A DNA stretch of 39,521 nucleotides from Hydrogenovibrio sp. SC-1 (GTDB taxonomy: Bacteria; Pseudomonadota; Gammaproteobacteria; Thiomicrospirales; Thiomicrospiraceae). The position numbers and the translations under genes were made by a program. The DNA lies in contig NZ_PKGB01000018.1 in assembly GCF_002848135.1 (NCBI RefSeq), positions 1 through 39,521 on the forward strand, read 5' to 3'. The notes below the pieces were generated by a model, which was not told where the DNA came from, made no database searches, and saw only the letters and a list, made by a program, of their open reading frames with translations. Below, piece after piece: positions 1 to 8,507 of this stretch (positions are counted from its first letter, which is position 1; every line of letters starts with the position of its first letter).

Positions 1-363
1 AACTTGACTGCGATTGAAGGATTGCAGGAACAGTTTGAAGGGTTGCAAATGGTTATCATCGAGTCGGGAGGGGATAACTTAAGTGCGACTTTTAGTCCGG
101 AATTGTCGGATTTAACCATTTATGTGATTGATGTAGCCGCTGGAGATAAGTTGCCACGAAAAGGAGGACCAGGTATTACTCAGTCAGATTTGTTGGTCAT
201 TAATAAAATCGATTTGGCACCTTATGTCGGCGCAGACTTGGCGGTGATGGATCACGATACCAAAATTCAGCGTAAAGAGCGGCCTTACGTTTTTACTAAT
301 CTAAAGACTCAGCAAGGCGTAGATGAGATTGTTGATTTTATTGTTGATAAGGGCATGCTCTAA
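1..363 (+). CDS. ureG: Urease accessory GTPase UreG, C-terminal part
   Basis: UreG is the GTPase that drives nickel delivery to urease, together with UreE, UreF and UreH/D. Only about the last 120 residues are here: the reading frame is open at base 1 and the gene begins before the window. Visible family features are the [14 protein letters not shown] stretch, the switch region [17 protein letters not shown] and the guanine-specificity motif [13 protein letters not shown]. The stop codon directly abuts the ATG of the next gene, so the two are translationally coupled. A urease operon should lie to the left. The family assignment is secure; the true start cannot be seen. Confidence 0.95.
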   Translation, partial: NLTAIEGLQEQFEGLQMVIIESGGDNLSATFSPELSDLTIYVIDVAAGDKLPRKGGPGITQSDLLVINKIDLAPYVGADLAVMDHDTKIQRKERPYVFTNLKTQQGVDEIVDFIVDKGML

Positions 364-1011
364 ATGTTGGAATTCGGGCTAGTCATTATTTTTTGGTATG
401 GAGTATTGCATGCCTTTGGCCCAGATCATTTGACTGCAATCGCAGATTTTTCCATTGGCAGGCAAAGAAAGAAAGTAATGATGGTCACCATGGGATTTGC
501 GATCGGCCATGGGGTTAGTCTGTATCTTTTTGCTCTGCTACTGTCATCGTTGCAAGTTCCTGAAAGCTGGTTGGCTTACGGCGATGTTATTGCCTCAAGT
601 ATCATTATTTTGATGGGACTATATTTGCTTTATTTGGTGGCGACGGATCGGATTAATGTGTCTAAACATGAGCATGAAGGTAGAGAACATGTCCATGTCT
701 GGTTTGGGAAGGAGCACCATCATAAACGACCGTTTTTTAGTTGGCTTTCTACCTCTGCTATGCTTGGTATTATGATGGGGATGGGCGGTGCACGGGGTAT
801 GCTGGTCAGTTTGTCCGCCATTTCCAGTGAAGATGTGAGCGGTTGGATGGTGTTGAGTTTCACGTTGGGGGTGGCTTTAGTGTTTATGGTTTTTGGTGCT
901 TTGCTGGCGATTTTGAATACAAAGTTGCTGAGTTCAAAAAAATGGCTTAAAGGATCGTTTACGTTCGCGGGTCTGGTCTCTTGTTTGGTTGGTGCTCAGG
1001 TGTTTTTATAA
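364..1011 (+). CDS. Probable nickel permease of the NiCoT/UreH-like membrane family
   Basis: A hydrophobic protein of 215 residues with about six membrane segments. Near the N-terminus it carries HAFGPDH, the HX4DH metal-binding signature of NiCoT and related nickel transporters, followed by a second polar site (GHGVSLY). A histidine-rich cytoplasmic loop (HEHEGREHVHVW then KEHHHKR, about residues 100-120) would suit nickel binding. It begins on the base after the ureG stop, so it is the last gene of a urease operon and most likely supplies nickel to urease. The exact subfamily (UreH-like, UreJ/HupE-like) cannot be settled by eye; transport of another divalent metal is possible. Confidence 0.75.
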   Translation: MLEFGLVIIFWYGVLHAFGPDHLTAIADFSIGRQRKKVMMVTMGFAIGHGVSLYLFALLLSSLQVPESWLAYGDVIASSIIILMGLYLLYLVATDRINVSKHEHEGREHVHVWFGKEHHHKRPFFSWLSTSAMLGIMMGMGGARGMLVSLSAISSEDVSGWMVLSFTLGVALVFMVFGALLAILNTKLLSSKKWLKGSFTFAGLVSCLVGAQVFL

Positions 1012-1045
1012 GTTGTTGTCCATCTGCACAGGATACTTTATATTT

Positions 1046-1062
1046 TGCACTGTTTTTGTGCC
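1046..1062 (+). promoter_or_regulatory. NtrC-like 17-bp dyad upstream of amiE
   Basis: The site reads TGCACT-N5-TGTGCC, close to the enteric NtrC consensus TGCACC-N5-GGTGCA. A near-identical dyad with the same spacing lies upstream of urtA at 10983-10999. It is about 170 bp before the candidate sigma-54 element at 1200-1215. Role inferred: nitrogen control of amidase expression. Confidence 0.45.
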
Positions 1063-1199
1063 ATGCCACTCATTTGGGAGTGGTTTACAGAGTCGATAGC
1101 TCTTGTAATCATTGATGCTTGTTTTTCATTTATTTAATTTTTCTGTTAAAACAATTGCTTATCTATTAATTTATTCCCGTTAGTAAAATTGGTTTTCTA

Positions 1200-1215
1200 T
1201 GGCATAGGTCTTGTT
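1200..1215 (+). promoter_or_regulatory. Weak sigma-54-like -24/-12 element before amiE
   Basis: TGGCAT-N5-TTGTT has the -24 GG and correct spacing, but the -12 GC is GT. That mismatch in the most conserved position makes this a weak candidate, kept only because an NtrC-like dyad lies upstream. Confidence 0.25.
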
Positions 1216-1229
1216 AGTGAATCCTAATA

Positions 1230-1280
1230 TTGGGTGCGCCTTAGGGCGCGTTTCGTTTGGTGGCGACAGCTCTGTCGTAG
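1230..1280 (+). other. Two small hairpins in the amiE leader
   Basis: The 339-bp gap 1012-1350 has no gene. It contains a GCGCC/GGCGC hairpin at 1236-1246 followed by TTTCGTTT, which could be a weak terminator for the urease operon, and a perfect CGACAG-CT-CTGTCG palindrome at 1264-1277. In Pseudomonas aeruginosa the amiE leader RNA is the target of AmiR antitermination; no amiR is present here and the loops do not match the ANTAR hexaloop pattern, so no such mechanism is claimed. Confidence 0.35.
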
Positions 1281-1350
1281 AGGTTCTGTTGCTTGATAAT
1301 AACGTAATCCAGTTTTTGTTCAATGAATTCAAAATTATGGGGTAAAAGTA

Positions 1351-2394
1351 ATGAGACATGGTGATATATCCTCCAGTAACGATACAGTGGGTGTCGCGGT
1401 TGTAAACTATAAGATGCCACGGTTACATACCAAAGCAGAAGTTTTAGACAATGCCCAGAAAATCGCAGATATGATGATTGGTATGAAGCAAGGTCTACCA
1501 GGTATGGACTTGGTGATTTTTCCAGAATATTCGACTCATGGCATTATGTACGATGCAAAAGAGATGTACGACACAGCTTCGACTGTTCCTGGTGATGAGA
1601 CTCGAATCTTTTCGGAAGCCTGTAAAAAAGCGAAAACTTGGGGGGTTTTCTCCTTAACTGGAGAGCAACATGAAGATCACCCTAATAAAGCCCCTTATAA
1701 CACCTTGATTTTAATCAATGATCAAGGCGAAATTGTACAAAAATATCGGAAAATTATGCCGTGGTGTCCGGTTGAAGGTTGGTACCCGGGTGATAAAACC
1801 TATGTCACCGAAGGACCTAAAGGCATGATGATCAGTTTGATTATCTGCGATGATGGTAACTATCCTGAAATCTGGCGTGACTGTGCCATGAAAGGGGCTG
1901 AATTGATTGTTCGATGTCAGGGGTATATGTACCCTGCGAAAGAACAGCAAATCATGGTCTCTAAAGCCATGGCCTGGATGAACAATACTTATGTTGCCGT
2001 CGCCAACGCAAGTGGTTTTGACGGTGTTTATTCTTATTTCGGCCATTCTGCAATTGTCGGCTTCGACGGGCACACGTTAGGCGAATGTGGCGAAGAAGAT
2101 TACGGAATTCAATATGCGGAACTGTCTGTTTCTCAGATTAGAGATTTTCGTAAAAACGCACAATCTCAGAACCATTTATTTAAATTATTACATCGTGGCT
2201 ATACTGGTAAGATCAATTCTGGAGAAGATGATCAGGGTGTTGCCGCGTGTCCTTATGATTTCTATTCAACTTGGATTAACGATCCTGAGAAGGCTAAGGA
2301 ACAGGTGGAAAAAATCACGCGTAAAACGGTTGGAACGGCTGAATGCCCGATTGATGGCATTCCAAACGAAGAGACTAAAAAAGAGCACCGCTAA
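1351..2394 (+). CDS. amiE: Aliphatic amidase AmiE
   Basis: AmiE hydrolyses short aliphatic amides such as acetamide and propionamide to the acid and ammonia, in the cytoplasm. The 347-residue protein has essentially the length of the Pseudomonas enzyme, and its first 27 residues look nearly identical to it. The nitrilase-fold catalytic triad is complete at the expected positions: Glu59 (FPEYS), Lys134 (KYRKIMP) and Cys166 ([10 protein letters not shown]). The N-terminus beginning [10 protein letters not shown] supports this start. The usual neighbours amiC, amiR and amiS are absent; instead a CbbO-like VWA gene follows after 24 nt in the same direction. Upstream NtrC-like and possible sigma-54 elements suggest nitrogen control. 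Formamide-specific AmiF is a close relative, but the N-terminus fits AmiE better. Confidence 0.95.
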   Translation: MRHGDISSSNDTVGVAVVNYKMPRLHTKAEVLDNAQKIADMMIGMKQGLPGMDLVIFPEYSTHGIMYDAKEMYDTASTVPGDETRIFSEACKKAKTWGVFSLTGEQHEDHPNKAPYNTLILINDQGEIVQKYRKIMPWCPVEGWYPGDKTYVTEGPKGMMISLIICDDGNYPEIWRDCAMKGAELIVRCQGYMYPAKEQQIMVSKAMAWMNNTYVAVANASGFDGVYSYFGHSAIVGFDGHTLGECGEEDYGIQYAELSVSQIRDFRKNAQSQNHLFKLLHRGYTGKINSGEDDQGVAACPYDFYSTWINDPEKAKEQVEKITRKTVGTAECPIDGIPNEETKKEHR

Positions 2395-2418
2395 GTTCAG
2401 TGGTCTGACGTTGTTTTC

Positions 2419-4164
2419 ATGAAATATAAGCTTTTTTTGAATGATGTACGGCGTCAAATAGAACTCACCCTGTTAGTGGTTTTTGAGAAGCACCTCCGAG
2501 TGCTCTCACTTTCTGAAAAAGGAATAGTGCCAACGGTTCGCTCAGGCACTATTTTTTTGCCCGAATTCATCGAATCAGATTCTGTGCGCAAAGCACAGCA
2601 ATACTTTCTCAGTGCAGCTCTTCATGGGGCAGCGCACCTTACATATTCCCAGCCATCAGATTCTTCTGGTCTTAATAATCGCCAGTTGGTGTTGAGTTCC
2701 TTAATGGAAGATGCTCGTGTCGAGTTGTTGGCTGCCCAAAAATTCCCAGGTATGTCGGCGTTTTTTAGTCGTCACTTTAATAAGCAGCCTTCTGGTTCCT
2801 TGTTGTTTGAGGAGGTGGCTTATTCAGTGGCTTATGCTTTGGCGACAAAGCAAACGGTCTTTAAAAGCCAATTTGTTTCGAAAGCGGTGAAATTGTTTAA
2901 TCAGGCAATCGTTGAGGATATTCATAACCCTCAGCTTTTCAAATCAATTGGATTGGCTTTGGCTAACGATATCGGTCAAATGCGAATTAGCATGAATGAA
3001 AAAGAGACCTTTGTTCTCGTACCATATCGAGATGATAATGCTTATCTGTGGAATGATTATGAGGAAACCGATGTGCAAAATAATGAATCATCGGATGGAC
3101 AGCAAACTGCCAGCGTGACCGGTATGGCTTATGATGAAGTTCTGGATGGAAGATCGGTGTCCGAGTTTAGTCATGACGCTACGTTAGATGAGGGATTGGT
3201 ATTTCAGCCCGTAAAACAAGATGCACAATCCAATCTGCTGTGTCAGCCACAATTGGTGAGTGAGTTTGTGTACCCTGAATGGGATTATAAAATTGCACGT
3301 TTGAAGCGCGACTGGTGCTCATTAAATGAGATCGTTTTTGTCGATAATTCTGAAAGAGGACTGGATCATCGAGTCGATAAATATCGTTCATTCATCAAGA
3401 AGCTTCAACAAATCATTCACCCTTACCAGTCAGAAATGCATCGTCGGAAAAAGCAAGAAGATGGAAATGAGTTGGATTTTGAGGCCATTATTCAATATAT
3501 GGTCGACTTTAAGATGGGTCGAGCTGGTTCAGAATCCAAAATATATATCGATCATGTTAAGGAAAGGCAGCAGGAGTTCTCTTTGTTGATTTTGCTTGAT
3601 TTGTCGGAGTCTATGAATGACCTTGATGTCGACAAGGAGAAGACCTTTCTTGATTTGACATTAGATTCAACGGTGGTGCTCTCAGAGTTATTGGATTCAT
3701 TGGGTCACAGTTATGCCTTACATGGCTTTAATTCAAATGGCCGTGGTGAAGTGTCATATTTTAATGTAAAGGACTTTGATCAGGCATCTGATAAATCATT
3801 GCGGTCATTAAACCAAGTTAAAGCTGGCTATTCAACTCGGATGGGCGCTGCACTTCGTCATGCTTTTTACAAAATTTCAAAACGCCGAGAGCGACATAAG
3901 TTGATCTTGGTAATTACAGATGGTCAACCGTCAGATATTGATGTCTATGATGCACAGTATTTGATCGAAGATTCTGCAATGGCTGCCAAAGAGATTGAAT
4001 CAACTGGTTGTAAGTTATTTTGTTTGTCTTTGGATAAAAATGCGGATGGGTATGCGAAAAAAATATTTAGGAAGGGGCATTATGAAGTGGTCGATCATCC
4101 TGGTAAATTACCGCAAGTGCTATCCAAACTTTATTTAAAAGTGTTCAAATCTCTTTTGTCTTAA
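2419..4164 (+). CDS. CbbO-like VWA-domain protein linked to amiE
   Basis: A 581-residue paralogue of the two CbbO proteins in this window (754 and 777 residues). It lacks roughly the first 170-200 residues of those but keeps their conserved blocks in order: an EDARVE motif near residue 97, VPYRDDN, a WDYKIARLKRDW block, QEDGNELDFEA, and a C-terminal VWA domain. The metal-ion-dependent adhesion site is intact: DLSES, then STRMGAA and a TDGQPSD loop. CbbO works with a CbbQ AAA+ ATPase to release inhibitors from RuBisCO, and related VWA proteins (NorD, GvpO partners, MoxR systems) act as adaptors. No AAA+ gene lies beside this one. The short gap to amiE implies one operon, so an adaptor role toward the amidase, perhaps sharing one of the CbbQ rings, is the simplest inference. 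It is unproven. Confidence 0.8.
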   Translation: MKYKLFLNDVRRQIELTLLVVFEKHLRVLSLSEKGIVPTVRSGTIFLPEFIESDSVRKAQQYFLSAALHGAAHLTYSQPSDSSGLNNRQLVLSSLMEDARVELLAAQKFPGMSAFFSRHFNKQPSGSLLFEEVAYSVAYALATKQTVFKSQFVSKAVKLFNQAIVEDIHNPQLFKSIGLALANDIGQMRISMNEKETFVLVPYRDDNAYLWNDYEETDVQNNESSDGQQTASVTGMAYDEVLDGRSVSEFSHDATLDEGLVFQPVKQDAQSNLLCQPQLVSEFVYPEWDYKIARLKRDWCSLNEIVFVDNSERGLDHRVDKYRSFIKKLQQIIHPYQSEMHRRKKQEDGNELDFEAIIQYMVDFKMGRAGSESKIYIDHVKERQQEFSLLILLDLSESMNDLDVDKEKTFLDLTLDSTVVLSELLDSLGHSYALHGFNSNGRGEVSYFNVKDFDQASDKSLRSLNQVKAGYSTRMGAALRHAFYKISKRRERHKLILVITDGQPSDIDVYDAQYLIEDSAMAAKEIESTGCKLFCLSLDKNADGYAKKIFRKGHYEVVDHPGKLPQVLSKLYLKVFKSLLS

Positions 4165-4207
4165 TTTTTGTAAGCGTTCCATGTAATTTAACGAAAAAAG
4201 CAGCTAT

Positions 4208-4231
4208 AAAAAACCCCACCAATAGGTGGGG
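4208..4231 (-). terminator. Rho-independent terminator of the urt-fmd operon
   Basis: A 7-bp stem CCCCACC/GGTGGGG (4214-4220 with 4225-4231) and a four-base loop. On the minus strand it is followed by six T (4213-4208), so it ends transcripts leaving fmdB. The plus strand has no T run after it. Confidence 0.85.
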
Positions 4232-4258
4232 CAGTTATTAATAGCTTACCTAGCTGAT

Positions 4259-4615
4259 TTAATGACTAATCATCCAAGGTCGCATTGATGGAAACATTTT
4301 CTTTCCATCTGCAGTCCACATGAGCTTTGATTTACCTTTTTTATGATATTGGCAACCACAGCCGTGTTTGAGCTTTTCTGCATTCTCTGCACGACTGTCC
4401 ACCGTCGATACCTGAGGTTCATGCTGGGCCGCTTCATTTTTTTCGATGGCATCTCGTTTTGCAGGAGCCATGTCTAAAACTTCAGGCGGAATCATAATGA
4501 TTCTAGGTGATAAGGTCTGGCAATGCGGACATTGCGCTGGCTTATTGGATTCGTCCAAGGTCGCAAGTTCATAAAAGATACCATGATCTGGACACTTATA
4601 ATCATAGACTGGCAT
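4259..4615 (-). CDS. fmdB: FmdB-family zinc-ribbon protein
   Basis: A 118-residue protein of the FmdB family, small zinc-ribbon proteins named from the Methylophilus methylotrophus formamidase locus where FmdB was proposed to be regulatory. It starts MPVYDYKCPDHG, and the ribbon ligands are probably Cys8, His11, Cys29 and Cys32; the usual second Cys appears as His. A C-terminal extension beyond the typical ribbon contains a second Cys/His cluster, HGCGCQYH (about residues 84-91), which could bind another metal. It is the last gene of the operon, 10 nt after fmdA, and a clear terminator follows. Its molecular role is not established. Confidence 0.85.
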   Translation of the reverse strand: MPVYDYKCPDHGIFYELATLDESNKPAQCPHCQTLSPRIIMIPPEVLDMAPAKRDAIEKNEAAQHEPQVSTVDSRAENAEKLKHGCGCQYHKKGKSKLMWTADGKKMFPSMRPWMISH

Positions 4616-4625
4616 TGGTAACTCC

Positions 4626-5858
4626 TTACTTCAAATCAGGTGCTAAAGGGACTTGGACACTATCGTCTACATGCTTTTTCGGCCCATCGGCACTTGGATT
4701 GACATCAAACTTGAAGATGTCGGTCGGTAGCCATAGTGTTGCACAAGAGTTTGGAATATCAACTACACCACTGATGTGACCTTGAACAGGTGCGGTTCCT
4801 AATAATGAATATGCTTGTGCACCAGAATACCCAAATTTCTTGAGATATTCGATCGCATTCAAGCAGGCCTGTCTATATGCGACATTGACATCAAGGTAAT
4901 GTTGCTTACCTTCCTCATCAACAGAGATACCTTCAAAGATTAGATAGTCGTCGTAGCGAGGCGTAATTGGACTTGGCTTAAAGACAGGGTTTTTGATGCC
5001 ATATTTTTTCATACCATCTTTTACTAGGTTGACACGAAGGTGAATCCAGCCGGCCATTTCAATTGCACCACAGAATGTAATTTCACCATCACCTTGGCTA
5101 AAGTGTAAATCTCCTACGGAAAGCCCTGCATCCTTAACGTAAACTGGGAAGTAGACTTTGGAGCCGCGAGATAAATCCTTGATGTCACAGTTACCGCCAT
5201 GTTCACGTGGTGGAACGGTACGAGCACCTTCAGCTGCCGCAGATTTTGCTTCATCTGGTTTCATGCGTCCCATGTGGGCGGTTTCTGCATAAGGTAGGGC
5301 TGCTAGCGGCGGGGTGCGCTCAGGATCTGTGTCAAAGAGTTCTTTTTCACGAGTGTTCCACTCATCCAGCATTTTTTTATCTGGTAAGCACCCAATCAGG
5401 CCTGGGTGAATTAAACCGGCGAATTCAACACCTGGAATGTGACGAGACTGTGTAAACATGCCGTTGAAATCCCAAATGGTTTTTTGGGCTTCAGGGAAAT
5501 GATCGGTTAAGAAACCACCACCATTTTGCTTTGAAAAGAAGCCGTTGAACCCCCACTGACTGTCGTCAAATGTTCCGATATCTAAAATATCCACTTCAAG
5601 TAAGTCGCCAGGTTCAGCGCCTTCGATTCCAACAGGACCTGATAAAAAGTGTACTTGGGTTAAGTCGACGTCACGAACGTCAGACGCATCGTCATTGTTT
5701 TCGATCTGTCCACCTGTCCAGTCCATGCATTCGATGATAAAGTCATCGCCAGGCTTAACCATTGAAACCATCGGAATGTCCGGGTGCCAACGGTTGTGGA
5801 TGTTGTCATGCTCATAGGCTGATTTGTTAAGGTCAATTTTAATAATTGTTTCGGCCAT
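4626..5858 (-). CDS. fmdA: Formamidase FmdA
   Basis: FmdA hydrolyses formamide to formate and ammonia. The 410 residues match the length of the FmdA/AmdA acetamidase-formamidase family, which is unrelated in fold to the nitrilase-type AmiE encoded nearby. Recognisable family stretches include HNRWHPDIP near residue 21, CMDWTGGQI near residue 44, HFLSGPVGIEGAEPGDLL and the GGNCDIKDL and HFSQGDGE blocks of the catalytic core. A good ribosome site (AGGAGA) precedes the ATG. It follows urtE by 38 nt and precedes fmdB by 10 nt, so it is co-transcribed with the importer. This arrangement resembles the amide/urea uptake and formamidase cluster described in Methylophilus. Confidence 0.93.
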   Translation of the reverse strand: MAETIIKIDLNKSAYEHDNIHNRWHPDIPMVSMVKPGDDFIIECMDWTGGQIENNDDASDVRDVDLTQVHFLSGPVGIEGAEPGDLLEVDILDIGTFDDSQWGFNGFFSKQNGGGFLTDHFPEAQKTIWDFNGMFTQSRHIPGVEFAGLIHPGLIGCLPDKKMLDEWNTREKELFDTDPERTPPLAALPYAETAHMGRMKPDEAKSAAAEGARTVPPREHGGNCDIKDLSRGSKVYFPVYVKDAGLSVGDLHFSQGDGEITFCGAIEMAGWIHLRVNLVKDGMKKYGIKNPVFKPSPITPRYDDYLIFEGISVDEEGKQHYLDVNVAYRQACLNAIEYLKKFGYSGAQAYSLLGTAPVQGHISGVVDIPNSCATLWLPTDIFKFDVNPSADGPKKHVDDSVQVPLAPDLK

Positions 5859-5896
5859 AGTGGTTCTCCTGTTGTATAAATGTAACGTGGTTTAGG

Positions 5897-6586
5897 TTAA
5901 ACAGATAAAAACGAAGAAACTTTTTCTTCATCAACTTCATTACGCGGCTGATCATGAATGATCTTGCCTTTTTCGATAACAATAATCCGATCGGCTACGT
6001 CCAGAGCAAAGCTTAAAACCTGCTCGGAAACAATGATTGATAAGCCTCTTGAGTCACGGATCTCTTTCAAGGTGTGAGCCATTTCTTTGATAATTGAAGG
6101 TTGAATCCCTTCAGTGGGCTCGTCCAATAATAGAACGTCAGGGTTGCTAGCTAGGGCTCTGGCAATCGCAAGTTGTTGTTGTTGTCCACCGGATAAGTTG
6201 CCTCCACGACGTTTTCTCATTTCACGTAATACGGGGAAGAGGTTATATAGATCTTCTGGCACTTCGGTTTCTTTGGTGCTAGTTAGGCCGGTTTCGATGT
6301 TTTCTTGAACGGTCATGGTCGAAAAGATCATTCGCCCTTGTGGAACATACCCCAAACCAGCTTTTACGCGTTCGTGGCTTTGCATTCCGAAGAGTTCTTT
6401 CTCTTCTAATTTAACGCTTCCTGATTTAGATGGAATCATTCCAATCAAGGATTTCATGAGTGTGGTTTTACCCATCCCATTACGCCCCATGACAGCGATA
6501 ATTTCATTTTTTTTAAGGGAGAGGTTCAAGCCTTTGATAACTTCACTTTCTCCATAAGCCACATGCAAATCTTGTATTTCTAGCAT
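5897..6586 (-). CDS. urtE: Urea/amide ABC transporter ATP-binding protein UrtE
   Basis: One of the two ATPase subunits of a branched-chain-amino-acid-type importer. The 229 residues contain Walker A GRNGMGKTT (about 34-42), the signature LSGGQQQQLA, Walker B VLLLDEPTEG and a switch-region His replaced by a Gln/Ser context (IIVSEQ), as in other LivF/UrtE proteins. It lies 11 nt after urtD. Order, subunit types and association with formamidase give the UrtE assignment; FmdF-like naming from methylotrophs would be an alternative. Confidence 0.92.
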   Translation of the reverse strand: MLEIQDLHVAYGESEVIKGLNLSLKKNEIIAVMGRNGMGKTTLMKSLIGMIPSKSGSVKLEEKELFGMQSHERVKAGLGYVPQGRMIFSTMTVQENIETGLTSTKETEVPEDLYNLFPVLREMRKRRGGNLSGGQQQQLAIARALASNPDVLLLDEPTEGIQPSIIKEMAHTLKEIRDSRGLSIIVSEQVLSFALDVADRIIVIEKGKIIHDQPRNEVDEEKVSSFLSV

Positions 6587-6597
6587 TTTTATCTCCC

Positions 6598-7368
6598 TTA
6601 GTGTCCCAGGTATACTTCAATGACTTTCGGGTCGTTTTGGACTTTGTCCATTGAACCTTCGGAAAGAACCTGCCCTTGATGAAGCACGGTGACTCTGTCT
6701 GCAATTTCCTCAACAAAATGCATATCATGTTCAATAACCAGTACCGATCGATCCTTGGTGATCCGCTGCAATAATTCAGCTGTTTGCTTCCGTTCTGAAA
6801 CAGACATCCCAGCGACAGGTTCATCTAGCATGAGTAATTCGGGGTCTTGGATTAACAGCATTCCAATCTCAAGCCATTGTTTTTGACCGTGACTTAAAAG
6901 GTTTGCTGGACTATTAAGTTTCTCCTGCAAGAAGATCATTTGTGCAATTTCATTGACCTTATCGATGACATCCTGGTCACGCCTGAAGGTTAGAGCGCCC
7001 CAAACTTTTTTGCCTTTTGGGTAGGAAAGCTCAAGGTTTTCGAAGACGGTCAAATCTTCATAGATTGAAGGGTTTTGAAATTTTCGGCCAACACCCGCAT
7101 GAACGATTTCATGCTCTTTAAGTTTGGTCAGTTCTTTTCCTTTAAACTTGATAGAACCTGCCGTTGCACTAGTACGTCCGCAAATCAAATCCAGTACAGT
7201 TGTTTTTCCCGCCCCGTTTGGGCCGATGATGACGCGGATTTCTTGTTCTTCAATGTATAAAGACACATCATTTACCGCTTTGAAACCATCGAACGAAACG
7301 GTAAGTCCTTCAATAGTTAATACAAAGTCTTTTTGTTGGTACATGGTTTTCTCCAATACCTTGGTCAT
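6598..7368 (-). CDS. urtD: Urea/amide ABC transporter ATP-binding protein UrtD
   Basis: The LivG-like ATPase partner of UrtE, 256 residues. Walker A is GPNGAGKTT (about 49-57), the signature motif is the UrtD-typical LSHGQKQWLE, and Walker B is LLMLDEPVAG, followed by VIEHDMHFVE with the switch His. The signature variant SHGQ rather than SGGQ is characteristic of UrtD. It begins 10 nt after the urtC stop. A later in-frame ATG at residue 9 is a possible alternative start. Confidence 0.93.
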   Translation of the reverse strand: MTKVLEKTMYQQKDFVLTIEGLTVSFDGFKAVNDVSLYIEEQEIRVIIGPNGAGKTTVLDLICGRTSATAGSIKFKGKELTKLKEHEIVHAGVGRKFQNPSIYEDLTVFENLELSYPKGKKVWGALTFRRDQDVIDKVNEIAQMIFLQEKLNSPANLLSHGQKQWLEIGMLLIQDPELLMLDEPVAGMSVSERKQTAELLQRITKDRSVLVIEHDMHFVEEIADRVTVLHQGQVLSEGSMDKVQNDPKVIEVYLGH

Positions 7369-7378
7369 TAATTGATAA

Positions 7379-8494
7379 TTATTTTTTGGCTTTTTTATCT
7401 TGTATGGCTTTTAACTTTTTATCTACCCAAGGCTGTACATAGCTTTCGTAGATTCCTGCCAACCCTTTAGGAAAGGCTAGTACAACGGCGATGAACATAG
7501 CTCCCATTGCGAACAGCCATAGTTCCGGATAAGATTCAGACAGAATGGTTTTTGCCCAGTTAACAATTAAAGCGCCGTAAATCGCGCCGAATATCGAAAG
7601 GTTTCCGCCGACGGCCGCAAAGATAACCATTTCAATTGACGGTACGATGCCAATCAGGGAAGGAGACATGAATCCGACTTGTAGCGTAAACATGGCACCT
7701 CCAATTGAAGAGAAAATCCCAGCAATACAGAAGATGAATATTTTGAAATTGGACACGTCGTAGCCAGAGAAGCGAACTCGATCTTCACTGTCTCTCATAG
7801 CCACCAGCAGCCGTCCCAGCTTGCTTTTACGGATGTATTGCGCCACGACTAAGGTTGCCAATAGTAAAATAACATTTATGAAATACAGTATATATTTGGC
7901 AGAATCGGTACGGATATCCCAACCAAGTAGCGTTCTAAGGTCAGTGATACCATTGACACCTCCTGTAAATCCTTGCTGTCCAATGATCAAGATTGTCAGG
8001 ATAGCGGCAATTGCTTGAGTGATAATGGCGAAATAGACCCCGCCCACGCGTCGTTTAAACATTGCAGCACCGATGATGTAGGCAAACACAGTTGGTAAAG
8101 CAATGATGGCAAATAGGGTGAAACCAAAACTGTGGAAGGGTTCCCAAAACCAAGGGAGTTCCGTGAGTTGGTTCCAATCCATAAAGTCTGGTATACCCGG
8201 TGTTGACTGAATGGCTGTATTTTCAGGGCTTGAAGCTTCAAGCTTTAAAAACATCGCCATGGCGTAGCCACCTAGGCCAAAGAAAATTCCTTGACCTAAA
8301 CTCAAGATACCGCCTAGTCCCCAAGAGAGAACCAGACCCAAAGCGACGAATGCAAATGTTAGATATTTTCCGATTAGATTTAATCTAAAAATATCAAACA
8401 GTATGGGTAAAGCGACCAGAAGAATCGCAGCCAAGATCAAAAATGATACGACATCATTTTTTGGGGCTAAAGAACGTAGTTTAGTTTGTAGCAT
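7379..8494 (-). CDS. urtC: Urea/amide ABC transporter permease UrtC
   Basis: The LivM-like inner-membrane permease, 371 residues with about ten hydrophobic segments. The ABC-contact loop is seen in LLVAMRDSEDRVRFSGYD, matching the LivM/UrtC EAA-type region, and the GLGGILSLGQGIFFGLGGYA stretch near residue 60 is typical of the family. It pairs with UrtB to form the channel. The C-terminus is rich in lysine (KKLKAIQDKKAKK), which places it in the cytoplasm. It starts 13 nt after urtB. Confidence 0.93.
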   Translation of the reverse strand: MLQTKLRSLAPKNDVVSFLILAAILLVALPILFDIFRLNLIGKYLTFAFVALGLVLSWGLGGILSLGQGIFFGLGGYAMAMFLKLEASSPENTAIQSTPGIPDFMDWNQLTELPWFWEPFHSFGFTLFAIIALPTVFAYIIGAAMFKRRVGGVYFAIITQAIAAILTILIIGQQGFTGGVNGITDLRTLLGWDIRTDSAKYILYFINVILLLATLVVAQYIRKSKLGRLLVAMRDSEDRVRFSGYDVSNFKIFIFCIAGIFSSIGGAMFTLQVGFMSPSLIGIVPSIEMVIFAAVGGNLSIFGAIYGALIVNWAKTILSESYPELWLFAMGAMFIAVVLAFPKGLAGIYESYVQPWVDKKLKAIQDKKAKK

Positions 8495-8507
8495 CTTTTT
8501 AATTCTC

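Noticed and set aside
1236-1277. AmiR-type antitermination leader of amiE
   Set aside because: No amiR or amiC gene nearby and the hairpins lack the hexaloop pattern.
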